Assembly: GCA_964433345.1 (NCBI GenBank)
Contig: CAYSQJ010000005.1
Span: forward strand, 186,001-250,000
DNA from: Ga0077527 sp964433345
Lineage (GTDB): Bacteria; Pseudomonadota; Gammaproteobacteria; Burkholderiales; SG8-41
Direction of reading: 5' to 3'
Length of the DNA: 64,000 bases
The notes below the pieces were generated by a model. That model was not told the DNA's origin. It was given only the letters and a program-made list of their open reading frames with translations, and did not search any database. Position 1 is the first letter of the stretch. Each line of letters opens with the position of its first letter. Positions 42,054 to 50,363 of the stretch are shown here, one piece after another. The translations under genes and the position numbers were made by a program.

Positions 42054-42568
42054 CAATCGGCCCGAAACAGCGCAGTGTGATTTTGGCGCTGCTGTTGGCA
42101 GCAACGCTGGCCGTCACTGCGGTGTCGAGTAACGAGCCGGTGGACGATGGTGTGGTGCGGCCGGTAGTCAGGACGCAGGAGATGATGCCCGCTGAAGTCC
42201 GCCCAACCGCGAAATCGGTGGTGACTCTGCTGGATTTGGGGCGTCTGGAGCGCAGTGCCGAGGAAGTCGCTGTGGTTGATGTGTTCGCCCCTCAGTCCTG
42301 GGTGCCACCGCCACCCAAGGTGACGCCCGTCGTGTCAAGGCCCGCTGACCCCGTCCTGCCTGCGTTGCCGTTTCGGTATGTCGGGCAACTGGAGGAGTCC
42401 GACGGGAAGGCCGTCATTTACCTCGCGCGCGGCGATGAGGTCTATACGGTGCGGCCCGGGGATGTACTGGAAACGCAGTATCGTGTGGATGCGGTGGATG
42501 CTGCGCAAATCACCCTGACTTATTTGCCCATGAACCGGCAGCAGATGCTGGCGATTCCGCCACGATAG
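42050..42568 (+). CDS. PilP/GspC-like periplasmic linker protein
   Basis: A 172-aa protein with an N-terminal hydrophobic segment (VILALLLAATLAVTAVS), a Pro-rich linker (VPPPPKVTPVVSRP), and a beta-rich C-terminal domain (FRYVGQLEESDGKAVIYL, VRPGDVLETQYRVDAV). This is the arrangement of PilP and the homology region of GspC, which touch the secretin. It ends 8 bp before the secretin gene. Confidence 0.7.
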   Translation: MTIGPKQRSVILALLLAATLAVTAVSSNEPVDDGVVRPVVRTQEMMPAEVRPTAKSVVTLLDLGRLERSAEEVAVVDVFAPQSWVPPPPKVTPVVSRPADPVLPALPFRYVGQLEESDGKAVIYLARGDEVYTVRPGDVLETQYRVDAVDAAQITLTYLPMNRQQMLAIPPR

Positions 42569-42576
42569 GACGTCTG

Positions 42577-44856
42577 ATGAAAAACAACATGACGCTGGAA
42601 CGAATGGCCCGACCGATGATTCTGATGTCGGTATTGGTGCTTGGAGGATGTGTCAGCGCATCGGAGCGGCAGCATCAGGATGCCATGGCACTGGTCGGCG
42701 TGGGCAATTATGAACAGGGGATTGCCGGGCTGGAGGCGATTGTGGCCACCGACCCCGAAAATCGCCGTGCCCGTCTGGATCTGGTCAATGCGCGGTCAAA
42801 TTATGTCAATCGCCTGATCACCCTGGCAGAAAGTGAGCGATTGGCTGGCCGGCTGGAGGCATCAAGGCAGTTCTATCAGAAAGCGCAGGCGATTGCCCCG
42901 GGGGCCGAGCGTATCCGGCAAGGTCTGGAAGAGTTGCGCCGCGATGAACGTCATATTGAAGTCATCAAGGCCGCGCGGGGCCTGTTTGAAAAAGGCGACA
43001 TGAACGGTGCCTGGGGGCGGCTCCAGACCGTGTTGTCCGAAAACCCGGGCAATGTCGTGGCCCTCGAGCTCAAAGGGCAGATCGAGGACAAGCGCGCCCG
43101 GGCCCTGATGGCATCACCGCAACTGGAGTCCGTGTTCCGGAAACCCGTCAATCTGGTGTTTCGCGATGCGACAGTGCGCGTGGTTTTTGACGCGCTGTCG
43201 CGTTCGACAGGAATTAATTACATCCTCGACAAGGATATCCGTCCCGATCTGAAGACGACCATATTCACCCGTATGGCGCCGCTGGAAGACGCCATTGACC
43301 TGATTCTGATGACCAATCAGCTGGAAAAGAAGGTGCTCAACCAGAACACCATCCTGATCTATCCGGCAACCCCGCAGAAACTGAAGGAATACCAGGACCT
43401 GGTGGTCAAAGGGTTTTATCTGACCAGCGCGGATGTCAAGCAGGTGCAGACGGTGCTCAAGAGCATGCTGAAGATCCGGGAGGTTTCCATCGACGAGAAA
43501 CTGCGTCTGGTGGTCGTCCGCGATACGCCCGAAGCGGTGCGGCTGGCGGAGAAAATGGTGGCCCTGCATGACCTGGGCGAGCCGGAGGTGATGCTGGAAC
43601 TGGAGGTGCTCGAAGTCCGGCGCAACCGGCTGCTTGACCTGGGGATTCAGTGGCCCGACCAGTTGACCCTGACGCCGCTGCCGTCCGCCGGGACGACGGT
43701 GACCCTGAATGACCTGCGCAATATTTCATCCAACCGGATCGGTGCCAGCGTGGCGAGCACGATCATCAACATGAAGAAGCAGGACGGGGATGTGAATCTG
43801 CTGGCCAATCCCCGCATCCGTGCAAAAAACCGCGAGAAAGCCAAAATCCTCATTGGTGACCGCGTGCCGGTCATCACCAGCAATGCCACGTCGACCGGTT
43901 TCATTTCCCAGAGCGTGCAGTATCTGGATGTGGGGCTGAAGCTGGAAATTGAACCTGATATCCAACTGGATCGCGAAGTGGCGATGAAGGTGGCCTTGGA
44001 GGTGAGTTCGATTACCCGGGAAATCACCACATCGACCGGGTTGCTGACGTACCAGGTGGGCACCCGCAATGCTTCCACGGCGCTGCGGCTCAAGGATGGC
44101 GACACCCAGATCCTGGCCGGGTTGATCAATGACGAGGACCGGCGCACGGCGAATCGGATTCCCGGCCTGGGCGACTTGCCAGTGGTCGGCCGACTGTTCG
44201 GCAGTCAACGGGACGACAGCCAGAAGACCGAGATCGTGCTGTCGATCACGCCGCGGCTGGTGCGGGGGCTGACGCGGCCGGATGCCATGGCTTCCGAGTT
44301 CTGGTCGGGCACTGAAAACAGGCTCAGCACACGGCCGTTGTCGCTGGGCATGGTGAACACCGTGGCCGGGAAGCCGGTGACGGCAGGTGTGGCATCGGCA
44401 GGCGCCGGTCCCGGCGCTGCGGCGGCGCCTGGGGTCTCGCAGGCATTGTTCTCCTGGCAAGGACCGGACAGCGTCAAGGTCGGTGAGGAGTTCAAGGTGG
44501 ATGTGCTGCTCAAGGCCGAGCGACCGTTGCGCAGCCTGCCGCTGCAGCTGGGCTTTGATCCAGCGGTTCTGGACGTAGTGCGGGTTGAAGAGGGGGGCTT
44601 TTTCAAGGACGGCGGTGCAAAAACCAGCTTTGCCCACAACATTGATCAGACGAATGGCCGCGTATTTATCGGCGTCAATCGCACGGGCAATGAAGGGGCG
44701 CGGGGCGAAGGGGCGCTGGTTTCTGTCGTGTTCAAAGGCAAGATTGCCAGCCCCAAATCGGAGATCCGGGTGGTGGCGGCGACACCAGTGACTTTTGGTG
44801 CCGGCGCCATGACCGTGGCCCTGCCCAAGCCGCGTACGATCAGCGTCAATCCGTAG
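42577..44856 (+). CDS. Secretin lipoprotein (GspD/MshL-like) with C-terminal cohesin-like domain
   Basis: A 759-aa outer-membrane channel protein. Lipobox LGGC gives lipidated Cys25. A TPR-like region (about residues 30-160) is followed by N-domains (VFRDATVRVVFDALSRSTGI) and the secretin domain (about 330-570), with the family block VPVITSNATSTG and LAGLINDEDRRTANRIPGLG. The last 120 residues form an extra beta domain (FSWQGPDSVKVGEEFKVDVL, QLGFDPAVLDVVRVEEGGFF) matching cohesin-like domains known from cellulosomes. This fusion is uncommon in classical GspD, and the domain could hold a partner or cargo at the channel. Confidence 0.88.
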   Translation: MKNNMTLERMARPMILMSVLVLGGCVSASERQHQDAMALVGVGNYEQGIAGLEAIVATDPENRRARLDLVNARSNYVNRLITLAESERLAGRLEASRQFYQKAQAIAPGAERIRQGLEELRRDERHIEVIKAARGLFEKGDMNGAWGRLQTVLSENPGNVVALELKGQIEDKRARALMASPQLESVFRKPVNLVFRDATVRVVFDALSRSTGINYILDKDIRPDLKTTIFTRMAPLEDAIDLILMTNQLEKKVLNQNTILIYPATPQKLKEYQDLVVKGFYLTSADVKQVQTVLKSMLKIREVSIDEKLRLVVVRDTPEAVRLAEKMVALHDLGEPEVMLELEVLEVRRNRLLDLGIQWPDQLTLTPLPSAGTTVTLNDLRNISSNRIGASVASTIINMKKQDGDVNLLANPRIRAKNREKAKILIGDRVPVITSNATSTGFISQSVQYLDVGLKLEIEPDIQLDREVAMKVALEVSSITREITTSTGLLTYQVGTRNASTALRLKDGDTQILAGLINDEDRRTANRIPGLGDLPVVGRLFGSQRDDSQKTEIVLSITPRLVRGLTRPDAMASEFWSGTENRLSTRPLSLGMVNTVAGKPVTAGVASAGAGPGAAAAPGVSQALFSWQGPDSVKVGEEFKVDVLLKAERPLRSLPLQLGFDPAVLDVVRVEEGGFFKDGGAKTSFAHNIDQTNGRVFIGVNRTGNEGARGEGALVSVVFKGKIASPKSEIRVVAATPVTFGAGAMTVALPKPRTISVNP

Positions 44857-44864
44857 GGGGTGAG

Positions 44865-45344
44865 GTGGAGCGCCGAGGTGCATCCGGATTCACGTTCATC
44901 GAGTTGCTGGTGACACTGGCGATCGTGGCCGTGCTGGCTTCGATCGTGTTTCCCATGGCCGAATTGAACAAGCAGCGGGAGCGGGAGCGCGAATTGAAAG
45001 CTGCCCTGCGGGAGATCCGATCAGCGTTGTCCGCCTACAAGCGGGCGGGAGACGAAGGGCAAATCCCGCGGCGTGCCAACGAATCCGGCTATCCGCCCAC
45101 GCTGATGGCTCTCGTGGATGGCGTGGAGAACGTGAAGGACCCGACCCGCAACAGGATTTATTTCCTGCGGCGGATTCCGCGCGATCCGACCTTTCCGGAC
45201 CAGTCGGCTCCGGCGCATGCGATGTGGGGAAAGCGCAGTTATGCCAGCCCGCCTGACAAACCTGCCGAGGGCGCCGACGTGTTCGATGTGTATTCCAGGA
45301 GCACCGGAGTGGGATTGAACGGCGTTCCTTACCGGGAGTGGTAG
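44865..45344 (+). CDS. Pseudopilin (GspG/GspH-like)
   Basis: A 159-aa prepilin with a GTG start (GGGGGTGAG upstream), a short leader (MERRGASG) and FTFIELLVTLAIVAVLASI with Glu at +5. The body includes a charged helix (NKQREREREL) and a C-terminal region ending GLNGVPYREW. It lies 8 bp after the secretin gene. It is a likely minor pseudopilin; the exact Gsp type is not clear. Confidence 0.85.
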   Translation: MERRGASGFTFIELLVTLAIVAVLASIVFPMAELNKQRERERELKAALREIRSALSAYKRAGDEGQIPRRANESGYPPTLMALVDGVENVKDPTRNRIYFLRRIPRDPTFPDQSAPAHAMWGKRSYASPPDKPAEGADVFDVYSRSTGVGLNGVPYREW

Positions 45345-45347
45345 GTC

Positions 45348-45731
45348 ATGGTGGCGATACGGCGTATCCGTGCTTTTACCCTGATCGAGCTGCTGGTCGT
45401 TCTGGCCATTGTCGCCACGCTGCTGGCCCTGGTATCCCCCCGGTATTTCAAAAGCATTGATCGGGCAAGGGAGGCGGCTTTGCAGGAAAACCTGTTTACT
45501 CTGCGCGATGCCCTGGACAAGCATTTCGAGGACAAAGGCCGTTACCCGAATACGCTGGAGGAGCTGGTGTCCGGTCGTTATCTGCGGAAAGTCCCCGTCG
45601 ATCCCATCGCTGAGAGCAACACAAGCTGGATTCTGGTGCCCCCGCCGGATGCGACCAAGGGCGGGGTGTTCGACGTCAAAAGCGGCGCACCCGGTATGGC
45701 TTCCACCGGTGTGCCTTTTGCAGAGTTCTGA
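45348..45731 (+). CDS. Pseudopilin (GspG-like)
   Basis: A 127-aa prepilin: leader MVAIRRIRA, then FTLIELLVVLAIVATLLAL with Glu at +5, and a GspG-like body (YFKSIDRAREAALQENLF, KGRYPNTLEELVSG) ending STGVPFAEF. It resembles the preceding pseudopilin in its C-terminal ending (GVPYREW against GVPFAEF), suggesting duplication. It is spaced 3 bp after that gene and 2 bp before the next. Confidence 0.85.
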   Translation: MVAIRRIRAFTLIELLVVLAIVATLLALVSPRYFKSIDRAREAALQENLFTLRDALDKHFEDKGRYPNTLEELVSGRYLRKVPVDPIAESNTSWILVPPPDATKGGVFDVKSGAPGMASTGVPFAEF

Positions 45732-45733
45732 AG

Positions 45734-46240
45734 ATGGGTAAAAGCCGCCGATGCCAGCAGGGTTTTACTTATGTTGCATTGCTGATCGTGGTGGCGGTGC
45801 TCGGTGTGGGGCTCGCGGCAAAAGGCGTGGCTTGGCACAACGCCGTGCAGCGTGACCGGGAGGCTGATCTGCTCTTTATCGGGCAGGAGTTCCGTGAAGC
45901 CATTGCGCTCTATTACCTGCGCGCGCCGGGGCAGGTGCATGAGTACCCCAAGTCTCTCGAGGACCTGATGGAGGACCAGCGATTCCCTGGCGTGCAGCGG
46001 TATTTGCGCCGGATCTACCGTGATCCCATGACCGGCCAGACCGAGTGGGGGCTGGTCCTGACGCCGGCCGGGCGCATCATGGGGGTGCACAGCCTCTCTC
46101 GCGGCGTTCCGTTAAAAACCGCCGGTTTCTCCGAGATCGACCGTCATTTAGCGGGCAGCTCGACCTACTCGGACTGGCAGTTTATCTTTGTTCCACCAGC
46201 AGCAATGAATGGGCCATCCCTGGGTGTATCGCGTCGTTGA
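45734..46240 (+). CDS. Pseudopilin lacking the +5 glutamate (GspK-like role)
   Basis: A 168-aa prepilin-like protein with leader MGKSRRCQQG and FTYVALLIVVAVLGVGLAA. Position +5 is Ala rather than Glu, as in tip pseudopilins such as GspK, so it may start the pilus from the tip. The body (EADLLFIGQEFREAIALYYL, YLRRIYRDPMTGQTEWGL) is longer than in its neighbours. It is the last gene of the operon. No prepilin peptidase is encoded here, so the host enzyme would be needed. Confidence 0.75.
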   Translation: MGKSRRCQQGFTYVALLIVVAVLGVGLAAKGVAWHNAVQRDREADLLFIGQEFREAIALYYLRAPGQVHEYPKSLEDLMEDQRFPGVQRYLRRIYRDPMTGQTEWGLVLTPAGRIMGVHSLSRGVPLKTAGFSEIDRHLAGSSTYSDWQFIFVPPAAMNGPSLGVSRR

Positions 46241-46788
46241 TCGCTGAATTTGACTCGCGCTGGTTTATGGATGCAACGCAGGGTGCTCCATCCCCCGCGA
46301 TTGATTGTTTGATATTTAATCAAAGTGCCCCCAAGAGGATTTGATTTTTTGATTTTAATTCAAACCCTGGACTGCTCGATTAAGGTTTCGCCAGAGCCCA
46401 TTCTTGCAGTATTGGTGTGATATTTGGATGGGCTTCTTCTAGGGATAGACCGATATCGTGTGTACTTTGTACACCTTATATTTACATTTAACATCTTGCT
46501 TCGTGGTGAATCCCGAGCAAAAGGCAAAGCACCCCCAGAAGGCCAGCCAAAGCTGGCTCCCGTGCATTGCCTGCGATCGTGCTCCGCGGAGCCATCCGTC
46601 GCTTTAGGCCCGGTGGACTGAGTCGCAGCCACCGATTGGTCAGACTGTCCCGCCCGCGATCAGGCGGCCTCTTGCGCTCTAACCTTTCGCACCCACGCTG
46701 GCGGCTTTAAGAACCTGGTGGCCGCCATATACGACACAACGCCTGCCCCAGTGGCTTGTCGCTCCCGACAGGCGCAGCGTGGGGTGGT
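46241..46788. other. Intergenic region with consecutive hairpins
   Basis: No convincing gene is seen. After the pilus operon there are T/A-rich inverted repeats (46300-46370). From about 46640 to 46790 at least three GC-rich hairpins follow: GCC/GGC around 46650-46670, GGCGGC/GCCGCC around 46695-46727, and CGCCTG/CAGGCG around 46740-46774. The last one ends next to the AlpA-type gene on the other strand. It could be a structured RNA or an element end. Confidence 0.4.
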
Positions 46789-47049
46789 TTAGGCAGTGTT
46801 TTTGCTGTGCGCGCAGAGACGATCAACCAGGGCGTGGATGTCTTCGATCCGCCACGCAGTCGTGTGGGGGCCGATCTTTACGGGTTGCGGGTATCGTCCG
46901 GCTTTGACTCCGGCCCACCAGGACGATTTGCTGACCGGAATGATCGCGGGAACCGGCGGTTCCGCGGAGCGATCGCCAATGATTTGCCGGAGCCGATAGA
47001 ACCCGGCGGCACGAACTTCGGAATGATCAACTGCAGTATTGCTGCGCAT
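46789..47049 (-). CDS. AlpA-family phage/element transcriptional regulator
   Basis: An 86-aa helix-turn-helix protein of the AlpA/excisionase-like family, recognised by FYRLRQIIGDRSAEPPVPAI, SKSSWWAGVKAGRYPQPVK and TAWRIEDIHALV. Such proteins switch on integrase genes and excision in P4-like elements. I use the ATG at 47049, preceded by GAGGG; the longer frame upstream has no family similarity. It lies near the right attachment site, at the opposite end from the integrase. Confidence 0.8.
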   Translation of the reverse strand: MRSNTAVDHSEVRAAGFYRLRQIIGDRSAEPPVPAIIPVSKSSWWAGVKAGRYPQPVKIGPHTTAWRIEDIHALVDRLCAHSKNTA

Positions 47050-47602
47050 CTTGTCCCTCGCATGCCATGAGGTCGCACAAGAAGCCAGCCGGTAGACATG
47101 AAAAAGGCCAACCGACGGCTTCGCCGTGTGTTGGCCAAAAACATGCTCAATAAGGACTTCGACGTTGCGTTTTGCAACTCGCGCAGACACTGCCAGTTTG
47201 GCTCTCTGCGCCCCAGGTGCCGACAGGCACTACGCTCATCGAGCGATCGAAGGAGCTACTCCCAATACGGTTTCATCCTAATATGTGTGATTTGTGTGTG
47301 TCAATTGATTCAATTGCGGTCGACAGGCGACTGGGCGGTGTTGGCAGACTGCACTTCGAGTGCATCGAGGTTTTGTGGATATTGATTCGACGACTCGGAA
47401 GTTGACGATATCGGTTACCTGGATTTTCCTGGACGTGCTTGGACAATGGTTTTGTGCAATGAGGACTTGGTGCTGCGGTCGATTTAAGAAACCTGATCAC
47501 ATGGGGTAGTGATCGATGCGGTTTTTAAATGGGGGTGGAGATGTGGGTATAATGCGGAGTCAACTAATTTATTCTTATTTTTCAAATACTTATTGATGCT
47601 CT
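47050..47602. other. Right-end region of the element, no gene recognised
   Basis: Short frames occur but none resembles a known protein. The region holds the 47101-47140 hairpin, a GATCAC-8-GTGATC inverted repeat near 47494-47515, and an isolated TATAAT (47548-47553). It also has a loose copy of the AT-rich motif at 47572-47596. It probably contains the promoter for the alpA-like gene and the right attachment region. Confidence 0.4.
47101..47140 (-). terminator. Terminator-like hairpin near right end of element
   Basis: Arms GGCCAAC (47106-47112) and GTTGGCC (47130-47136) with inner arms ACGGC/GCCGT, followed on the minus strand by five T (47101-47105). It lies upstream of the alpA-like gene, so it may insulate it from tRNA-side transcription or act as an attenuator. 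Confidence 0.6.
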
Positions 47603-47616
47603 TGGCGGAGAGGGAG
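47603..47616 (+). repeat. Right attachment site (attR-like) within tRNA-Ser 3' end
   Basis: TGGCGGAGAGGGAG, the complement of the tRNA-Ser 3' end including CCA, is repeated at 25419-25432 in the same orientation. Confidence 0.7.
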
Positions 47617-47694
47617 GGATTCGAACCCTCGTTACGGGTTTCCCCGTAAACACGCTTTCCAGGCGTGCGACTTAAACCACTCATCCACCTCTCC
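47603..47694 (-). tRNA. tRNA-Ser(GGA)
   Basis: The minus strand gives a 92-nt class II tRNA. Acceptor stem GGAGAGG pairs with CCTCTCC, followed by discriminator G and encoded CCA. The anticodon loop CTGGAAA holds GGA, there is a long variable arm (TTTACGGGGAAACCCGTAA), and the T loop is GTTCGAATC. It is intact although an element appears integrated at its 3' end. Confidence 0.97.
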
Positions 47695-47744
47695 GAGGGG
47701 GCGGATTTTAGCACGGCATCTGCAGGGCCCTGAACTGCCCGGGG

Positions 47745-47776
47745 CAAAAAACAAGGCCCGCCGAAGCGGGCCTTGT
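47745..47776 (-). terminator. Terminator of the acetate symporter operon
   Basis: Hairpin ACAAGGCCCGC/GCGGGCCTTGT followed on the minus strand by a run of six T, 18 bp after the symporter stop codon. Confidence 0.88.
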
Positions 47777-47793
47777 CACGAGCACTTGCCGGA

Positions 47794-49881
47794 TCAGCCG
47801 GACTGCGTTGAGTAGGTGCTGCCCTTGATGCTGGGGTAGCGCACATGCTCGACCAGTTCCTGGATTTCCCTGCTCGGCGCCGGCGTCAGCAGGCTGACGA
47901 CGATGATGGTCAGCATGCCTAGGGGCAGGCCGAACACGCCGGCGGAGATCGGGTTCATGCCGAACCACATGTACTCCGCGATGGGCCGGGTGATGCCGAA
48001 CATGTCGCGCAGGAAGGGGTAGGTGGTGGTCATGTAGTAGAAGCACACGCCCAGCCCGACCAGCATGCCAGCCACCGCACCGGTGCGGTTCGCGCGCTTC
48101 CAGAACACGCCGAGGACCAGCGCGGGGAAGAACGACGAGGCCGCCAGCGAGAACGCAGCGCCGACCAGGAACAGGATGTTGCCCGGTTTCAGCGAGGTGA
48201 CGTAGGCCGCGATCAGCGCGACGACCAGCAGCAGGACTTTCGACACCGTGACCCGACGCGAGGTCGTGGCGGTGGGGTCGATCATCTTGTAGTAGACGTC
48301 GTGGGACAGCGCGTTGGCGATGGTCAGCAGCAGGCCGTCAGCGGTGGACAGCGCCGCTGCGAGACCGCCGGCAGCGACCAGGCCCGAGACCACGTAGGGC
48401 AGTCCGGCGATCTCCGGCGTCATCAGCACGATCAGGTCGCCGCCGATGACGATTTCCGCCAGCTGCACGATGCCGTCACGGTTGATGTCGGTGATGCTGA
48501 GCAGCGATGCGTCCACGGTTGCCCACGCTTTTGCCCAGGCCGGTAATGACGCGAACTGGCTGCCGACCAGGTTCGAATAGACCTCGAACTTGGCGAGCAC
48601 CGCAAGGCAGGGCGCGGTGAAGTAGAGCAGGAAGATGAAGAACAGCGACCAGAACACCGAGCGCCGGGCTTCACGCACGCTGGGCGTGGTGTAGTAGCGC
48701 ATAAGGATGTGCGGAAGCGCTGCGGTACCGAACATCATGCAGAACACGATGCCGAGGAAGTTCAGCCGCGCGGTGTCGCGTGCCGCCTCATCCTTGCCCG
48801 GGAATGGGTCCGCATGTTTGCGCGGAGGATTGGCCCGTGCTGCAGATCTGCTGTCCTTGGTCCACTGTGCCTTTGCGGCATCGGCGTCCGCCGGATAGGC
48901 AGCGAGCGCTTTCTCCGCGGCGGCGATCTGGTCGGTCGGTGCATTGGCGGCCTTCAGACTGTTGAGGCTTTGCTCGAGTTTTGCCTTGCCTTCGGCATGG
49001 GCCTTGGCCGGGTCCTTGAGTGCCGCGTTGGCCGCATCCGCACGATCCTTGAAGATCTTGCGTACTTCCTGTTCCTTGGGATCTGCGGTCAGCTTCTTCT
49101 CGAGGTCGGAGACTTTCGCCAGCACCTGGCCGTAGGCGACCTGCGGCACCGGGATGCCGGTGTGCTTGACGCCCAGCCAGACCACCGGCGTGAGGTAGGC
49201 GATGATCAGGATGATGTACTGCGCGACCTGGGTCCAGGTCACCGCCCGCATGCCGCCGAGGAAGGAGCAGACCAGGATGCCGCCGAGGCCGACGAACACG
49301 CCGATGCCGAACTCCAGGCCGGTGAATCGGCTGGTGATCAGGCCGACGCCGTAGATCTGCGCGACGACGTAGACGAAGGAGCAGAGGATGGCCGCGAACA
49401 CGCCGATGGTCCTCGCCGCGTTGCCGCCGTAGCGGGCGCCGAGGAAGTCGGGGATCGTGAACTGGCCGAACTTGCGCAGGTAGGGCGCGAGGAACAGCGC
49501 CACCAGCACATAGCCGCCGGTCCAGCCCATGACGAATGCCAGCCCGTCAAAGCCGACAAGGTACAGCGTGCCGGCCATGCCGATGAATGACGCAGCGCTC
49601 ATCCAGTCCGCGCCGGTGGCCATGCCGTTGAAGAAGGCGGGCACGCGCCGTCCGGCGACATAGTACTCGGACACCTCCACGGTGCGGCTCATGATGCCGA
49701 TCATCGCGTAGAGGCCGATGGTGGCGACGAGGAAGGTGTAGCCGATGTATTTTCGCGGCAGTCCCATCTGCTCGGCGATCGCGAGCAGGATGATGAAGGC
49801 GAGGAAGCCGCCGGTGTAGAGGGCGTAGTATTTCTTGAGCTGCTGGGTGAAGCTCTTCTGGCTGAAGGCGGCTGCGCTCAT
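47794..49881 (-). CDS. Sodium/solute symporter, ActP-like (VC_2705 type)
   Basis: A 695-aa SLC5/SSF-family transporter for acetate or similar short acids. Typical SSF segments are GMATGADWMSAASFIGMAGT and LVAAGGLAAALSTADGLLL. The family usually has about 13 helices and 550-600 residues. Here a hydrophilic, helical, Ala/Lys-rich insertion of about 110 residues (roughly 255-365: VSDLEKKLTADPKEQEVRKI and beyond) sits in a loop between helices. The start overlaps the small-subunit gene by 4 bp. With acs and the symporter-kinase downstream of the divergent regulator, the region forms an acetate uptake unit. Confidence 0.88.
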   Translation of the reverse strand: MSAAAFSQKSFTQQLKKYYALYTGGFLAFIILLAIAEQMGLPRKYIGYTFLVATIGLYAMIGIMSRTVEVSEYYVAGRRVPAFFNGMATGADWMSAASFIGMAGTLYLVGFDGLAFVMGWTGGYVLVALFLAPYLRKFGQFTIPDFLGARYGGNAARTIGVFAAILCSFVYVVAQIYGVGLITSRFTGLEFGIGVFVGLGGILVCSFLGGMRAVTWTQVAQYIILIIAYLTPVVWLGVKHTGIPVPQVAYGQVLAKVSDLEKKLTADPKEQEVRKIFKDRADAANAALKDPAKAHAEGKAKLEQSLNSLKAANAPTDQIAAAEKALAAYPADADAAKAQWTKDSRSAARANPPRKHADPFPGKDEAARDTARLNFLGIVFCMMFGTAALPHILMRYYTTPSVREARRSVFWSLFFIFLLYFTAPCLAVLAKFEVYSNLVGSQFASLPAWAKAWATVDASLLSITDINRDGIVQLAEIVIGGDLIVLMTPEIAGLPYVVSGLVAAGGLAAALSTADGLLLTIANALSHDVYYKMIDPTATTSRRVTVSKVLLLVVALIAAYVTSLKPGNILFLVGAAFSLAASSFFPALVLGVFWKRANRTGAVAGMLVGLGVCFYYMTTTYPFLRDMFGITRPIAEYMWFGMNPISAGVFGLPLGMLTIIVVSLLTPAPSREIQELVEHVRYPSIKGSTYSTQSG

Positions 49882-50144
49882 TTTTCATCCTCCTCTTGCA
49901 CGCCGTACTCGATGTCGAGTTTGTTCATGTACCAGGCGTAGAAGCCGATGATCAGCACATAGATGATCAGCGAGCCCTGGGCGGACATGTAGAAACCCAG
50001 CGGGAATCCGAGAAAACTGATCTCGTTGAGGTCGCGCGCATACCAGCCTTCGACAAAGGTGGCAATGAACCAGATCGCCATCAATATGGCCGTGACGACC
50101 AGATTCTTGCGCCAGTACTCCTGGTGCTTGTCGGACAGTTCCAT
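49878..50144 (-). CDS. DUF4212 symporter small subunit
   Basis: An 88-aa membrane protein with two helices (LVVTAILMAIWFIATFVEGW and SAQGSLIIYVLIIGFYAWYM). It matches the DUF4212 family found directly upstream of VC_2705-type symporters and thought to be their small subunit. Conserved segments are YWRKN near the N-terminus and the acidic C-terminus. It overlaps the symporter gene by 4 bp. Confidence 0.88.
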   Translation of the reverse strand: MELSDKHQEYWRKNLVVTAILMAIWFIATFVEGWYARDLNEISFLGFPLGFYMSAQGSLIIYVLIIGFYAWYMNKLDIEYGVQEEDEK

Positions 50145-50244
50145 GCAGCCCTCCTTTGGTTTTGAAGATCGGCAGGTCGGCCGTGTTGTGCACGGCGCCC
50201 TGATTTTTTTGCCTTTTATTACGGGCCATCGTAGTGAAAAATAC

Positions 50245-50274
50245 TTACAAAATCCTGAACCCCGGCCCTACAAT
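50245..50274 (+). promoter_or_regulatory. Candidate sigma-70 promoter for the OmpR-type regulator
   Basis: TTACAA (50245-50250) and TACAAT (50269-50274) with an 18-bp spacer, about 90 bp before the regulator start, in the gap between divergent genes. Confidence 0.4.
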
Positions 50275-50323
50275 GGCTGGCCGGCGATGGCGCGGTCCAT
50301 CGTCAGGATTTATAAAAAAGTAG

Positions 50324-50348
50324 TTTAAAAACAAATACTTATAATTAA
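50324..50348 (+). repeat. AT-rich dispersed motif, copy 4
   Basis: Reads TTTAAAAACAAATACTTATA then ATTAA, ending 15 bp before the start codon of the response regulator. It shares the ACTTATAATTAA end with copy 1 at 14.4 kb. Confidence 0.7.
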
Positions 50349-50363
50349 ACTGCCGGAGGAGGC

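Larger units (their letters stand above)
25419..47616. mobile_element. Integrative element in tRNA-Ser(GGA)
   Basis: A 22.2-kb segment is bounded by 14-bp direct repeats of the tRNA-Ser 3' end. A P4-type tyrosine integrase lies just inside the left end and an AlpA-type regulator near the right end. The tRNA gene on the right is intact because the element restores its 3' end, and a tRNA-like terminator is left stranded outside the left repeat. Cargo: an HD-domain hydrolase, a split RHS toxin operon, and a secretion/pilus-like operon. No conjugation or replication genes are seen, so it would need a helper or is no longer mobile. Excision has not been shown. Confidence 0.7.

Noticed and set aside
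47098..47385. 95-aa plus-strand frame near the right end of the element
   Set aside because: It begins inside a hairpin, has no ribosome site or family match, and its composition looks non-coding.
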